Shown here: piece by piece, positions 1 through 10,814 of the stretch
How positions within the stretch are numbered: position 1 is the first letter of the stretch
Layout: every line of letters starts with the position of its first letter
DNA from: Cerioporus squamosus
Taxonomy: Eukaryota; Basidiomycota; Agaricomycetes; Polyporales; Polyporaceae
NCBI GenBank assembly: GCA_022592435.1
Contig: JABYQS010000311.1
Span: 1 to 32,324 of the forward strand
Direction of reading: 5' to 3'
DNA length: 32,324 nucleotides
Position numbers and translations under genes: made by a program
The notes under the pieces: model-generated
Database searches by the model: none
Told to the model about the DNA's origin: nothing
The model's input: the letters and a program-made list of their open reading frames with translations, nothing else

Positions 1-389
1 GAATGACTTCCATATGTTGTGTGCAACCAGATGAGCACTACGCACTGTACTTTGCCAGTTGTCTTGTAGAAGCTTGTAAATCATGGTCGCGGTACTTGGC
101 GGACGAACTGCTGTCGCGTGATTGGCTGGGGACACGACCGGTCACAGGCATGATGCTGGTCACAGCGCGCGATGCCCGCGCGCACGAGATCCGGCGATCA
201 CAGCGCGTTGGGCGCAGAAACACATGCCAGTCTTCTTCCCCGCCTTTAAGATCCCCGACCCCGCGTTCCTCGTCGCATAAGCCCTGCTCGCTCATTCGCT
301 CTCTCCCCTTGTTCTTCTCCCTATCACCCCTTCATCTTCGCCGTAACCCACACAGCGAATCCCCCGTCTCTACTTCCTTGTCGCCCAAG
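1..389 (+). other. upstream region of the b5/acyl-CoA dehydrogenase gene
   Basis: No gene is supported here. An open frame runs through it in phase with the downstream start but has no protein-like character. Nucleotides 281-345 are strongly CT-rich on the coding strand, which is the usual look of a basidiomycete core promoter and 5' leader just before a start codon. A TTTAAG stretch near 245 is the only weak TATA-like sequence. Confidence 0.5.
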
Positions 390-2483
390 ATGTCGAAGGA
401 GTTGAAGGTCTTCACGCGCGAGGAGGTCGCACAGGTGCGCAGCGTTGGTCCTGCGTTCGCCACAGAAACTGACTCCTATCAACCCGCCCACATAGCACAA
501 CAAGCCCGACGATCTCGTGAGTACAACGTCTCTGAGGTTTTCACAGAAGTTGACCCCTGTTGCAACAGTGGATTATCGTGGACGCCAAAGTGTACGATGT
601 CACGAAGTTCCAGAACCTACACCCCGGTGGTATCTCTGTGTTTCACGCAGAGGATATCGGTACGTTTCATCCCCATGTCACACCTTGCTCGAGCTCAACT
701 TTCAATTTGCAGCTGGTCAGGACGCGACTGAGGCTTTCTACGGCCTTCACCGGCATGAAGTGCTACTGAAGCCCCAGTACCAGCGTCTCCAGATCGGCGT
801 CCTCAAGGACGAGAAGAGCGTCATCCATTCGGGGATTCCTGGCGAGCTGAGCAAGGTGCCCTACGCCGAACCCCTTGGCCTCACTCCGGGCTACCACAGT
901 CCCTACTACAAGGACGTACGTCGCTCTGCATCTTCCGGATGCAATTTCAAACGCTGACGCTCCGGTTGCATGTAGAGCCACAGAAGATTCCAGCGCGCCG
1001 CCCGGAAGTTCGTCGATGAGATCCTTACTCCGGATGCACTTGCGAGGGAAGAGGACGGCAAGCGGCCTAGTATCAGTGTCATTCATCAGATGGCGTAAGT
1101 TTGAACGACCCAGTTGGTCGCACGCATGTCCTCACATTTTTGCAGTGAGGCAGGCATCCTTGCCATGACGATGGGCCCCGGGAAGCATCTCAAGGGCCGC
1201 ACGCTGTTGGGCGGTGTCATCCAGCCTGAGGAGTTCGACCGCTTCCATGAGCTTATCTTGGCGCAGGAGCTCTGTCGTCCGAATTGCCGTGGATACCGTG
1301 ACGGGCAGAACTCTGGTGCTACTATCGGTTTACCGCCCGTCATTCACTTCGGCCGCCCGGAGCTGCGCGACCGCGTCGTCGAGGAGGTCCTCTCAGGCAA
1401 GAAGTTCATGTCGCTTGCCATCTCTGAGGCGTTCGCGGGCTCAGATGTTGCGGGTCTGAAGACGACCGCGAAGAAGACCGAGGATGGCAAGTACTGGATC
1501 ATCAACGGCACCAAGAAGTGGATCACCAACGGCACGTTCTCTGACTAGTGAGTATCTTATTTCACTCTTCTTGATCAGCGCTGACGTATCTGGTCCAGTT
1601 TCACCGTCGGCTGCAAGACGGACAAGGGTCTCACCGTCATTCTCGTTGAGCGCGGAGAAGGTGTCGAGACGAAGTCGATCAAGACTTCGTACTCCACGGC
1701 AGCGGGCACCGCGTACATCACCTTCGAGAATGTCAAGGTGCCTGTCGAGCACACGCTGGGGCCTGAGGGCGGAGGAGTGTTCGTCATCCTCAGCAACTTC
1801 AACCACGAGCGGTGGGCCATGTGCTGCGGCGGCGCGCGCAACATGCGCGTGATCGTCGAGGAGTGCCTGAAGTGGGTCAACCAGCGGAAGGCGTTTGGCA
1901 AGCCGCTGCACGCGCAGGCGGTCATCCGGGCGAAGCTCGCGGACATGATTGCCAAGACGGAGGCCGCGCAACATTGGCTCGAACACATCACGTACCAGAT
2001 GCAGCACATGGACTACAAGCAGCAGGCCCAGCTGCTCGCAGGGTGAGTCTTTCACGGTCGATGCATCTCAGAAGTGCCGCGTGTGTGTTGACATCCTGTT
2101 TCCCAGGCCCATTGCGCTGCTGAAGATGTTCATCACGCGCTCCGCGCAGGACATCGCACGCGACGCTGTCCAGATATTCGGTGGTCGTGGGATCACGAAG
2201 ACGGGTATGGGCAAGCACATCGAGCACGTACGTACCCTGCACGGTTATCTGTCTTCCGTGCAGACGCTGACCCTGCTTCTGGGGTTCTGTAGTATCATAG
2301 GACCGTGCCATTTGACGCTATCCTCGGCGGAGGTGAGTAAACTCTGGCATCTTCGGCGTCGATTGTGCTGGTTCTGACGCTGACTGTTCTTCCTCGCGTC
2401 TGTGCACTACAGCGGAAGACGTCCTGGGCGACTTGGGTGTGCGGCAGGCGATCAAGGCGATGCCGAAGAACGCAAAGCTCTGA
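390..2483 (+). CDS. cytochrome b5 / acyl-CoA dehydrogenase fusion, peroxisomal
   Basis: Ten exons: 390-434, 496-516, 569-659, 713-915, 976-1094, 1146-1547, 1599-2042, 2107-2227, 2293-2332, 2413-2483 (518 aa); all introns are GT-AG. Residues about 8-85 form a cytochrome b5 heme domain, with the WIIVDAKVYDVTKF signature, the axial ligand His40 in HPGG and a second ligand His65 in GLHRH. The rest is an acyl-CoA dehydrogenase: EAFAGSDVAG near 255, KKWITNG in the FAD/substrate region, IFGGRGITK near 466 and GGAEDVL near 494, where related enzymes place the catalytic loop. These enzymes make the alpha,beta-double bond of acyl-CoA and pass electrons on; the fused heme domain may serve as electron carrier. 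The C-terminus AKL is a canonical PTS1 tripeptide, so peroxisomal location is inferred. Substrate chain length cannot be read from the sequence. Confidence 0.93.
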
Positions 2484-3761
2484 TCGTTCGCCGTTCCTCG
2501 TTCATCCGTTGGAAGAGGGGTCCAGCACGTTGGATACTGTACTCGCAGCTGTATATTACCGCATCCTATCTTATTGGACCACAGGAGTCTTGGATACTGT
2601 TTCGGGATCGCCGAATGTGTCGGGACGTTTGGGCGGTCGGTGTGGTTCAGTCCGGTCGCTACGGATCGCCATGGCCATCCACACGGTTTGATCGTATGCA
2701 TGGCCTATAGCAGGCCTCGAAGTACACCGAAGGTTACATGAAAAGAGTTGAACTTTGTATATGAGACGCGTCGGGGCGAGCGTCGATCGTGGTGGAAAGT
2801 GGCGCTCTATCGTCTCATGTCTCCACACAGCGCTGTATAGGACTCGTATGTTACGGAGGTTTGGAAGGATTGATACATCGAGTTTAGGCTACATAGACAT
2901 TGCATAGCCCTTAGGCTATACCACAGGTTTCAGTGCCTCCGTGTCCAGGGCACGTCGAGCGTTTATTTTGACTCAGATGAGATTTAGTCGGATCTGGTCC
3001 TCGCCGTTACTTATTTGTGGAGGCACAGGAACCGGGCGAAGAAGTCAAGAACCTGTACATGCTAGCAGCGTGAGACGAGGCTGTAGGCGCTGCCTGAGTG
3101 TCTCTCAAGCCGCGCTGCACATTTCTCTGGCTTCACGGCCTCAAAGGTATATTGAACTCTTCCGACTGGACGCCTCTTGCGTGTGTAGCTAGATGTCCAT
3201 GGGCCGTCTGCAAAGTGTCTGCAAGAACCTGGGTTGTGAGGACTATGTAGTTAGTCGCCGCCGCCCGCGGCCACGGGATCGGTGCTTAGTCAGCTGTGGG
3301 CGCCAAAGAAGCGCAAACAAGCCCCCGGGAGTGGCAGCCGTTTTGTGTCTCGAACACCGCAACCTTCTTCTCCATCCACCACCACCACGACCCCCCCCCC
3401 TCCTCGTCTCGTCGCGTCCCCTTGTACACACGACATCGCCGACCGCCACAGTCGGCACAAACTGCGCTCTCTCTACACTGTAAATCTCTGGACTCGGAGG
3501 AAGTGTCAGTAGAGTCTGTCTCACACCTGTAACACTACTTGTAAGGCCTGCCACCGTGTGGTGTCCTACGCTGTCATCTCTGCATGTATCTGACCACACG
3601 TCCTGTCATGTTGCGCCCCCTTCATCCTGTCTCGTCGGTACACACCAGAACGAAGAATTTGTTCTGCATTACCTTGACCGCCTGCCCTCGCTTGCAGCAT
3701 ACGCCTGCAGCACGCCCACAATCACCCAACCGGATCTACAGTCTAAGTGACAGGACCAGCA
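2484..3761. other. intergenic region, no gene supported
   Basis: This holds the 3' flank of the dehydrogenase gene and the promoter/leader of the RNA-binding protein gene. The open frames inside (for example 2941-3192 and 3243-3599 on the minus strand) show no motif or splice structure. Nucleotides 3350-3420 are a C/T-rich tract with a run of ten Cs, typical of leader DNA. A short imperfect dyad built on TTAGGCTA/TAGCC lies around 2885-2920. Confidence 0.5.
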
Positions 3762-5336
3762 ATGCCCCCCGCTGACGACGATTTCGACATTTACGGAGAG
3801 GACGACGGTTTCGGCACCGTGAAAGAGGTCGACGAGGTGAGTGTTGCTTTCTGTCTCGGGGGACAAGGGAGAGGTTGTTGGCATGCAACTGACGCTTGTC
3901 ATCATCAGGGACAGGATGAGTATCAGCCACCTGCTGAGGAGAAGCAATCGTCAGAAGGCCCCGCCCACTCTCCTGTAGTTGGCGAGAAGCGGCTAAGAGA
4001 GGACGACGAGTCTGAGCAACAGGAGCCACAGAACGGTAGCGTTCACAGGTCGGAGTCTTCCTCAACCCCCACGCCCTCTGCGCAGAACAACGGCACATAT
4101 AGTGGCGGCCAGGCGAACGGTGCTGCCGGGTCGGGCGCTGGTGGTGGCGCCGGTGGCAATGGCCAGTTCGACGCGCTGTACATTGGGGAACTGCAATGGG
4201 TCTGTACTCTCAATGTCTTCTCGAGACATGTATGCAGTATATCTGAGACGGTCGATGTATGCGCTCTGCGCTCGTTTCTTTTACAGTGGACGACTGATGA
4301 GGACCTGCGGAAAGTCGCGCTCAACCTTGGAATCAACATTGACCACAAGGACATCACGTTCTCGGAGCACAAGGTGAACGGAAAGAGCAAAGGGTGAGTC
4401 TCGTACATCCGTTCCTGGGGAGTGACTATATGCGTCGTTCACGGCCTCTGACCGTCTTCCATGCATGTAGAATCGCGTATATTGAGTGCCACAGTGCCGA
4501 AAATGCGACGACCCTGAAGAACTGGTTTGACAACAAGTACGTATCGTCGGTCTATCGCACGATGGGTCGGTAAACTCACATTTGGTGACGCAGTGATTTC
4601 CAAAACCGTCGAGCCACGGCGAACCTCAGCAGCTCAGCACAGGGGAACCCATTCCGGACTCTGCCCAAAGGTACGTGGCCTCCCGATCCTCGACGTGTTC
4701 GCTCGTCTCCGCGCTGGAAGCACAAAGTTGACACGAAACCACGGAACGCAGAACCACCCCCGCGCGAGCAACGCTACCAGAACAACGCCCAGGGCAACAT
4801 GGGCCGTGGCGGAGGCAACTTCCGCGGGGGCATGGGCGGCGGCATGGGGATGAACAATGTGATGGCCAACCCCGTGCGCGGCGGCATGATGGGCGGCGGC
4901 ATGCGTGGCGGCATGCCCAACATGATGGGCAACTTGGGCATGGGGAACTTTGGCGGCATGGGCGCCGGCTTCGTTGGCAATACCATGGCCGGCGGCTTCG
5001 CGGGAGGTCGTGGCGGGATGATCCCGCAGGGCCCGCGCGGAGGCGGAATGATGGCAGGCGGGGGCGGCTTCGGCGGACGCGGGGGAGGCATGATGGGCGG
5101 AATGGGTACGGCAGCTTGAGCTTCGCTTCTCGTGTTTGTGGACATGCATGTTGACTCGCGCTCTCTTATGTTCGCTTTTTCTTGTAGGCATGGGCATGAT
5201 GGGCATGGGCGGCCGCGGCGGCTTCTCCGGTGTCCATGGTCACTTCAACCCCGCGTTCATGGGTGCCGGGGGCGGGGGCGGCCAGTTCGCCCAGGACGGC
5301 CCCCGGAAGCGGTTCAAGATGGAGGAGAGCGGGTGA
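3762..5336 (+). CDS. CPSF6/CFIm68-like RRM protein (mRNA 3'-end processing)
   Basis: Seven exons: 3762-3836, 3909-4199, 4287-4393, 4471-4536, 4594-4670, 4752-5105, 5188-5336 (372 aa). An acidic N-terminus (residues 1-25) and a low-complexity Ser/Gly linker precede one RRM at about residues 113-195. That RRM carries LYIGELQW (RNP2), the WWTTDEDL motif and NGKSKGIAYIE (RNP1). The double-Trp WTTDEDL and NG(Q/K)SKG pattern is characteristic of CPSF6/CFIm68 rather than of generic RRM proteins. In animals this protein partners CFIm25 in poly(A)-site choice. Residues about 215-350 are a Gly/Met/Arg-rich RGG-like tail, followed by HFNPAFM and a basic RKRFK end. The start at 3762 is the first ATG, directly before the acidic block. 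If the last intron (5106-5187) is retained, translation stops within four codons and the final 50 residues are lost. Confidence 0.85.
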
Positions 5337-6177
5337 CGGGCTCGGGCTTGACTCGGCGCGGACCGTCCGTCTCTCGTCTGGCTGTCTCCTTGCTCTGCCT
5401 TGCTCTGTGGACTGCGTGGTACGCATATGAGTTATTGGGTACTGTACGACTTTTCCTCGTCCTCCATATACGCTGCCCCCCGTTCGAGCTAATTGCCCCC
5501 GATGTACTTATCGATCATGAACGCCATACAGCACAACCATATATACATATCTTCCCCGTCGTCCTTTAAGTCAACGTCTCGTCCGTCCTCTCTCCTCCAT
5601 CCGTACTTATGTCGCGCTTCGTCTTCACAATGTCCTGCTATCGCGAGTTGTCATCGTTCATGTAGTATATGGGCCACGGCTCACACCGGATCCCAAGCAA
5701 CGTATTCCGCACCGCTCATGGTCCTGTCCGTCCGAGGCCCTCACGCGAAAGTGAGTGCATGTTCCCATATCATACTATCTTACAGTCGATGGCGATGTAC
5801 AAGCGCTGTGCTTTGAAATGCAAGACGAGTGAATGTGTGAGGTCTACAGTGTGATGTTCGAGAGGCGTCAGTGCGGTAAGTGTGCGTGGTATGTGCGAGG
5901 ATCGGGGACAGGATGATCAGCGAGACAGCTAGCGTGAAGAGCGTACGGTGAGGAGCGTGTGAAGAGACGTCAAACGAGTAGCAGGACGCGATGGCGGCAA
6001 GCGTACGGGGTCATAACGGGGAGGGCTGGGACGGCCTGGCCTGGGTAAGGTCAACGGCCAATAGTGATAGTAATGAAACATTGCATATCGTAACATAGGC
6101 GGAAGTGGTAAGTAAAGACAGTCCGTCGAACGGAACACAACGAGAAGAGACAAGGATTACCCACTAGTACGATGCGT
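5337..6177. other. convergent intergenic region (3' flanks)
   Basis: The RNA-binding protein gene ends from the left and the SPT2 gene ends from the right, so this DNA holds two 3' untranslated regions and terminators. No open frame here shows domain motifs or intron signals. The sequence is less GC-rich than the flanking exons. Confidence 0.5.
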
Positions 6178-7643
6178 TCAGTAGTTCCCGCGCTTCTCCT
6201 TCTCCTTCTTGCGGCGCCGCTTCTCCTCCTCGTGGCGCCGCTCCTCCTCCATGGCCTCCAAGTCTTCCTTCTTCGCAAGGCGCGCACTGGACACGGGCCG
6301 GTGAGCGTGGCGTTCATGGCACACGACAACGAGCGAGGGACTGACCTTCTGAGCTCCTCCTTCTCCACGTCGAACACGTCTGCCTCCATGTCTTCGTCGT
6401 CGCTGAAGACGTCACGCTGCAGGTACGAGGAGCGGTCCTTGCCGAAGAGCTTCCATATCTCGCTCCCGATGTCGTTGGCGGGTCCACCAGGCGCAGGGCG
6501 ACGTCTCGCTGGAGGGGGGGAGATGCTGGAAGAGGGCGAACGCCGTTTCCTCGGGATTGGCCTGCTCGCAGAAGCCGAGGAGGCCTTCGACGCGGAGGGG
6601 ATCGGGGTGCGCGTGGCGCTGGGTACAGGCTTGGAGCTCGCAGCCTTGGATGCTGGAGTCTTCGCCGTGCTTGCAGCCTTTCCAGACGCGCTTGGGCCGG
6701 CTTTCGACGAGGAGATCAACGATCTCGGCTGGGATTGGGATTTGGAGGGTCCAGATGAATACGTGCTGGGAGACGCGGAGCCGCTGGCAGCCTTCGATTG
6801 GCTGCCTGCACCGACCGCTGGTGTATTGGCACGGGACGTCGAGGCGGACGTGGCGGGGACCGTGGGCTTCTTCGGAGGGTCCTTCTTCGCCTTCCCGAAC
6901 CAGTCATTGAAGTCCTTGGCAGACTCGCCATCGAGAACCTTGCCCTGCCGCGCCTTCATGCGATCCGACACGATCTCGTCGATAGTGCGTGTGTCCCGCT
7001 TGTTCGTGTTGAGCTTGATGAGCTTCGCCGGCTCCGCAGCCAATCGCTCGCGGACGGACTGGACTTTGCCCGGAGAGTTCTGGGAGGACGACGCAGAGAG
7101 CGTCGTCGTCGTGATGTCCACTGCGCCGCCGGGCAGTCGCCTCCCCGACTTGTTGTACCCACCCCCTCCGACCGCCGACCGACGGCCAGAACTGCGGCCG
7201 CCCCGGAGCTCCGCCTCCAGGCGCCGTTGCCGTTTCTCTTCACGCGTGAGAGCGTTCGAGGACCCGGGTTCGTCGTCGTCGGACGAGGAGGGGTGTCTGC
7301 GCTTCCCCGAGCCCGAGACGGGGTATCCCTGGCCGTCCCTGGCCCTCTTGGGTCCGTGCAGGAGGGCATCCCGCTGCTGCTCCTCCCGCCGCTGCAACTC
7401 CCGCTCCTTGGCCTCCCGTTCCCGCTCCTGGCGCTCGCGTCTTTCCTGCTCACGTTTCTGCTCCTCGAGCCGCTTGAGACGCAGCTTTGCCTCCTGCTCT
7501 CGCTCCCGCCGCTCCTTCTCTTCGATCTCCTTCCGCTTCTGCTCCTCTCTGCGCTTGCGTTCTGCCATGGCTGATTGGACGGCCTCCTTGGCCTGCTGGG
7601 TTTGGGTGGCACTGATGGCCATGAGGGCCTGCCAGCTCGTCAT
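6178..7643 (-). CDS. SPT2 chromatin protein (histone H3-H4 chaperone)
   Basis: Two exons read leftwards: 7643-6346 and 6286-6178, with a 59-nt GT-AG intron (468 aa). Residues about 25-100 are a highly charged coiled coil of REE/KRRE repeats. A Ser/Pro/Ala-rich disordered middle contains several basic patches. The C-terminal part (about 385-468) matches the SPT2 domain: IWKLFGKDRSSYLQRDVFS, acidic DDEDMEADVFDVEKEE, then after the splice ARLAKKEDLEAMEEERRHEE and a Lys-rich tail ending RGNY. In yeast and animals this domain binds the H3-H4 tetramer and acts during transcription. Without the splice the frame would run into an Arg-rich stretch lacking the conserved SPT2 end, which supports the intron. 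The long open frame on the opposite strand is its shadow. Confidence 0.88.
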
Positions 7644-8315
7644 GATGGTGCAGCTCTAGTGTTGGACAGAAATAAGATGCGCCGAGAGGCCGTCCAAGAG
7701 AGATAGAGAGAGAACACAGGGCGCGAGAGAGAAGCAGAGGAGATGAGAGCAGACGATGAGTAGGTGCTTGGAGAGCGCCTACTGTGTCGTACTTGCAACG
7801 ACGCTGTTTGGCCCTGTTGTCGCACTGCCACCTCATCCGACGTTTGCCCGAGTCGCCCGATTGTCCTCGCGCATGCCATGGTCGACCGAGTGCTTTCTTC
7901 GTCTTTCGTTCTGCCTGGCAATGCAACGAAACACCCCCTATCTGTGGGTCTCTTAATGTCAAAGTCACCGAGGTCAACGAGCCATATCAAGACGTTGTCT
8001 CGACGTTCAACCAAACGGTATTGAAGAAGTTCCCCGCTTGCCGCCACTGCATCGATGGTTGGACGTTGGACGGACGTTGGATCACCACCACAACCTGCTT
8101 TCGTCTATGTTGGACCAGGCACACAAAGCGCACTGAGGCATTCGAACGCACGCATCGTATGTGATCATTTCTGACTCGCCGGCTGCGCTTGAGCAGCTGA
8201 CTGCGCTGCGCGACACTAAAGGCCTTAAGAGTCGGGTTCACGGCCTTTGGCAAATACGCCTCTTGGAACCATTCTATCCCTGACGTGCCAATCGGCCGCT
8301 ACTCAGCTAGCTGAC
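7644..8315. other. divergent promoter region between SPT2 and the oxidase array
   Basis: The SPT2 start and the first oxidase start face away from each other across 672 nt. On the SPT2 side there is a CT-rich leader when read on the minus strand (7665-7740). No clear TATA box precedes the oxidase start at 8316, unlike the other three array members. Open frames within it show no recognisable features. Confidence 0.45.
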
Positions 8316-10376
8316 ATGGTAGAGATGTTCGCGTCTATATCGATCCTGTCTCTCGTACTTGCGTTCCTAGGGCGGTCTCCCACCCATACCGTGACCGAGC
8401 CACGATGCCGGTGTCTGTATGGGGACCCCTGTTGGCCCGGAGAAGATGCATTCAATGAGCTCGCGGAGCAGATTTCCACACCATTGATTTATCCCCGCCC
8501 GCTCGCACTTCCGTGCTACACGACTCCAGACTCTTCGGCCTGCGCTGCCGTTCATGCCAGGTGGGACGACGGGAACTGGAGAGCAGGGCACCCGGGAGCG
8601 ACGCAGCATCCGAACTTCGAAACACTCATCACCCCAGGCGGCGAGGTGGATGCTTGCTACGCTAACCGCTCTATCGGCGAGTCTTGTGGACAAGGGAGCG
8701 TCTCCGTCATAGGGGTCGAGGCACATACCGTCGCAGACGTACGGACGGCTGTCAAGTTCGCCGCCAAACATAACCTCAAGCTTGTGATCAAGAACACTGG
8801 GTGAGTATCAAGCCGTTTCTCGGTTACCCGTGCACTGCACTGACCGTGAGCGTGTGCAGGCACGATTTCCTGGGCCGGAGCAGTGGTCATGGCTCGTTCA
8901 TGCTATGGACGCACCATATGAAAAACATCACTATTCACGAAACCTTTCGTCCTCTAGGTGCCCCCGAGGGTATACAATACGACTTTGGTTAGTATGGCTA
9001 TTCAATATCGCTGGAAGCTACGCTGATGCAATGGACAGCATTGACCATCGGCGCCGGCGTGCAATGGCACGAAGCGTACACCGCTGCCGACAACGCTGAC
9101 AGGATGGTTGTCGGGGGCATCTCTCCTGGTGGTTCCGTGGGTGCGGCGGGTGGCTGGCTTCTCGGCGGTGGCCACAGCGCTCTTTCTCCGACGTACGGGT
9201 TGGGTTTGTGTCTCCCAGCCTCAAACTCTACTTCGGTCAATAGGCTAACAACATGGTCCAGGGGTCGACAACGTCATACAGATCTCCTTGGTCACTTCCA
9301 CCGGCGATCACCTCGTCGCGAACGCCTATCACCATGCTGACCTCTTCTGGGCCCTCAGAGGTGGCGGCGGCGGGACCTTCGGTGTCGTGACATCCGTGAC
9401 GTATCGAACATACCCCATCGTCCCGGTCGTCCTTGCAACCATGGTCGTCTCTGCCATTAGCACCGAACCTGCCGACGACGTGCAGGATGCCTTCTCGGAG
9501 CTGGTCCGCATCACTACGAACTTGACGGACGCCGGCTGGGGAGGCTACGTACAATTCCATTCCACGACTGGCACACGAGGCTTCTCCCTCGGAGCCCTGA
9601 TTCCCAACGTGTCTTGGGAGGAGGCGAACCGGACGATGCTGCCCTACTTCGACTACGTGAAGTCGCTTGCGACGAAAGCGGATGGTTCGGACGAGGCGAA
9701 AGGCGCATACAAGGTCGATGGCGGCACCACCACGATGTGGCCCTCATTCTGGGCGCTGTACAAGCACCTGATGCCCAACACCGGTCAAGTTGGCCGCAAC
9801 CTCGAGCTCGGCTCGTGGCTTCTCCCTCGCGAGGCCCTCGACGGAGACTACGAACACGTTGCGAAAACACTCATGGAGAACCCGGGCCTCAGCTATGAGT
9901 AAGTGCCAGACCCATTCTCGGGGGCTCCAGATTGAACTCGTCTCGTATTTAGACTCATCGCAGGCGGCGCAGTCTCGAAGACGGATCCGTCGTCGACCGG
10001 ACTCAACCCCGCGTGGCGGAAAGCCGTTGTGCATGCCGTCTTCGGCACCAGCTGGCCTGATGGCACGTCCGCAGAGGACATTCAGCAGCTGCGGGGGTCC
10101 TTGGAACGCAGGCTGGCGAGAGTGAGGGCGCTCGCTCCGGACTCCGGAGCCTACTTGAATGAGGTGTGTATTAGTCCGCTGCTTGCTGGGCCTTCGCAGC
10201 TGATGCCGAGATCGTAGGCTTCTATGTTCGAGCCGGATGCCAAGCATGCGTTCTTTGGCGGGCACTATCAGGAGCTTAGAGCGATTAAGTGGAAGTATGA
10301 CCCGACTGACCTGTTCGTCGTCACGGAGGGAGTGGGTGCGGACGAGTGGGATGAGCAGTTGCGCTGTCGTGTCTGA
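8316..10376 (+). CDS. secreted FAD-linked (BBE/VAO-type) oxidase, array copy 1
   Basis: Exons 8316-8800, 8860-8987, 9039-9203, 9262-9898, 9953-10163, 10218-10376 (594 aa). A hydrophobic signal peptide precedes the [11 protein letters not shown] cysteine motif, seen in fungal isoamyl-alcohol-oxidase-like VAO proteins. The PCMH FAD domain shows [20 protein letters not shown] (His163, expected site of covalent FAD), [28 protein letters not shown] and [14 protein letters not shown]. The C-terminal BBE segment reads [14 protein letters not shown]...DPTDLF. Members oxidise alcohols, sugars or alkaloid-like substrates with O2; the substrate here is unknown. The residue usually forming the second (6-S-cysteinyl) FAD bond is not Cys. 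A second in-frame ATG at 8325 could be the start. This copy is the most divergent of the four; its last exon and 3' flank recur in decayed form near 12931. Confidence 0.9.
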
Positions 10377-10814
10377 AGTGTAACGCGGTGCGTGTTGCCC
10401 GCCGCAGAATTTCACCTGATCTACCTCAGTGCTGCTCTACGCCGGACACCCAGCGTGCCAAGGGTGAGACCATCGGACTCCAGTCGGATATGTGTAGGGA
10501 CGCTATGACCTAGCTCAACGCATCGCGGAAAGTCGGAGCGCATCCTCTTACATGCAAAGCGGAGTTCGGAGCGCACCCTCGGGGTTTAGGCGCTGAAGGT
10601 ACAGCGGCGCGTACTCTGTTTTGACTTATGCCCTTGGATGGAACGCTGACGCAGCCTACGCGAACATGGTACTCGCGCTCTCGCACTCCAATCTGCTGCT
10701 TTGAAGCCGTTCCCGACCACTAGGCGCGTACTGCATTGGCCGTTCATATATGAAGCTCACGACCATGCTCAAGAACTCTATCGAACGTCGACCACCAACT
10801 GCACTCTGCCAAAC
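10377..10814 (+). promoter_or_regulatory. intergenic/promoter of array copy 2 with two TCGGAGCGCA boxes
   Basis: No gene. The decanucleotide TCGGAGCGCA occurs exactly at 10533-10542 and 10566-10575, and once more upstream of array copy 4 (16073-16082). The CGG core resembles half-sites of fungal Zn2Cys6 regulators, but this is inference. A TATA-like TATATGAA lies at 10747-10754, 68 nt before the start codon, close to the spacing in copies 3 and 4. The first 110 nt are related to DNA at about 13005-13145. Confidence 0.45.

Noticed and set aside
3364..3420. CCACCA and C-run tract as a possible microsatellite or repeat feature
   Set aside because: It is short and irregular, and fits the C/T-rich leaders seen before many basidiomycete starts.
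4799..5119. Gly/Met-rich frame as a separate gene with its own stop at 5117
   Set aside because: It is exon 6 of the CPSF6-like gene; the splice at 5105/5188 continues the same composition into a conserved-looking end.
6172..7659. Plus-strand open frame of 495 codons opposite the SPT2 gene
   Set aside because: Its composition is Leu/Ser/Arg low complexity, the mirror of the charged SPT2 coding strand, and it has no domain. The minus strand has the SPT2 domain and a proper splice site.
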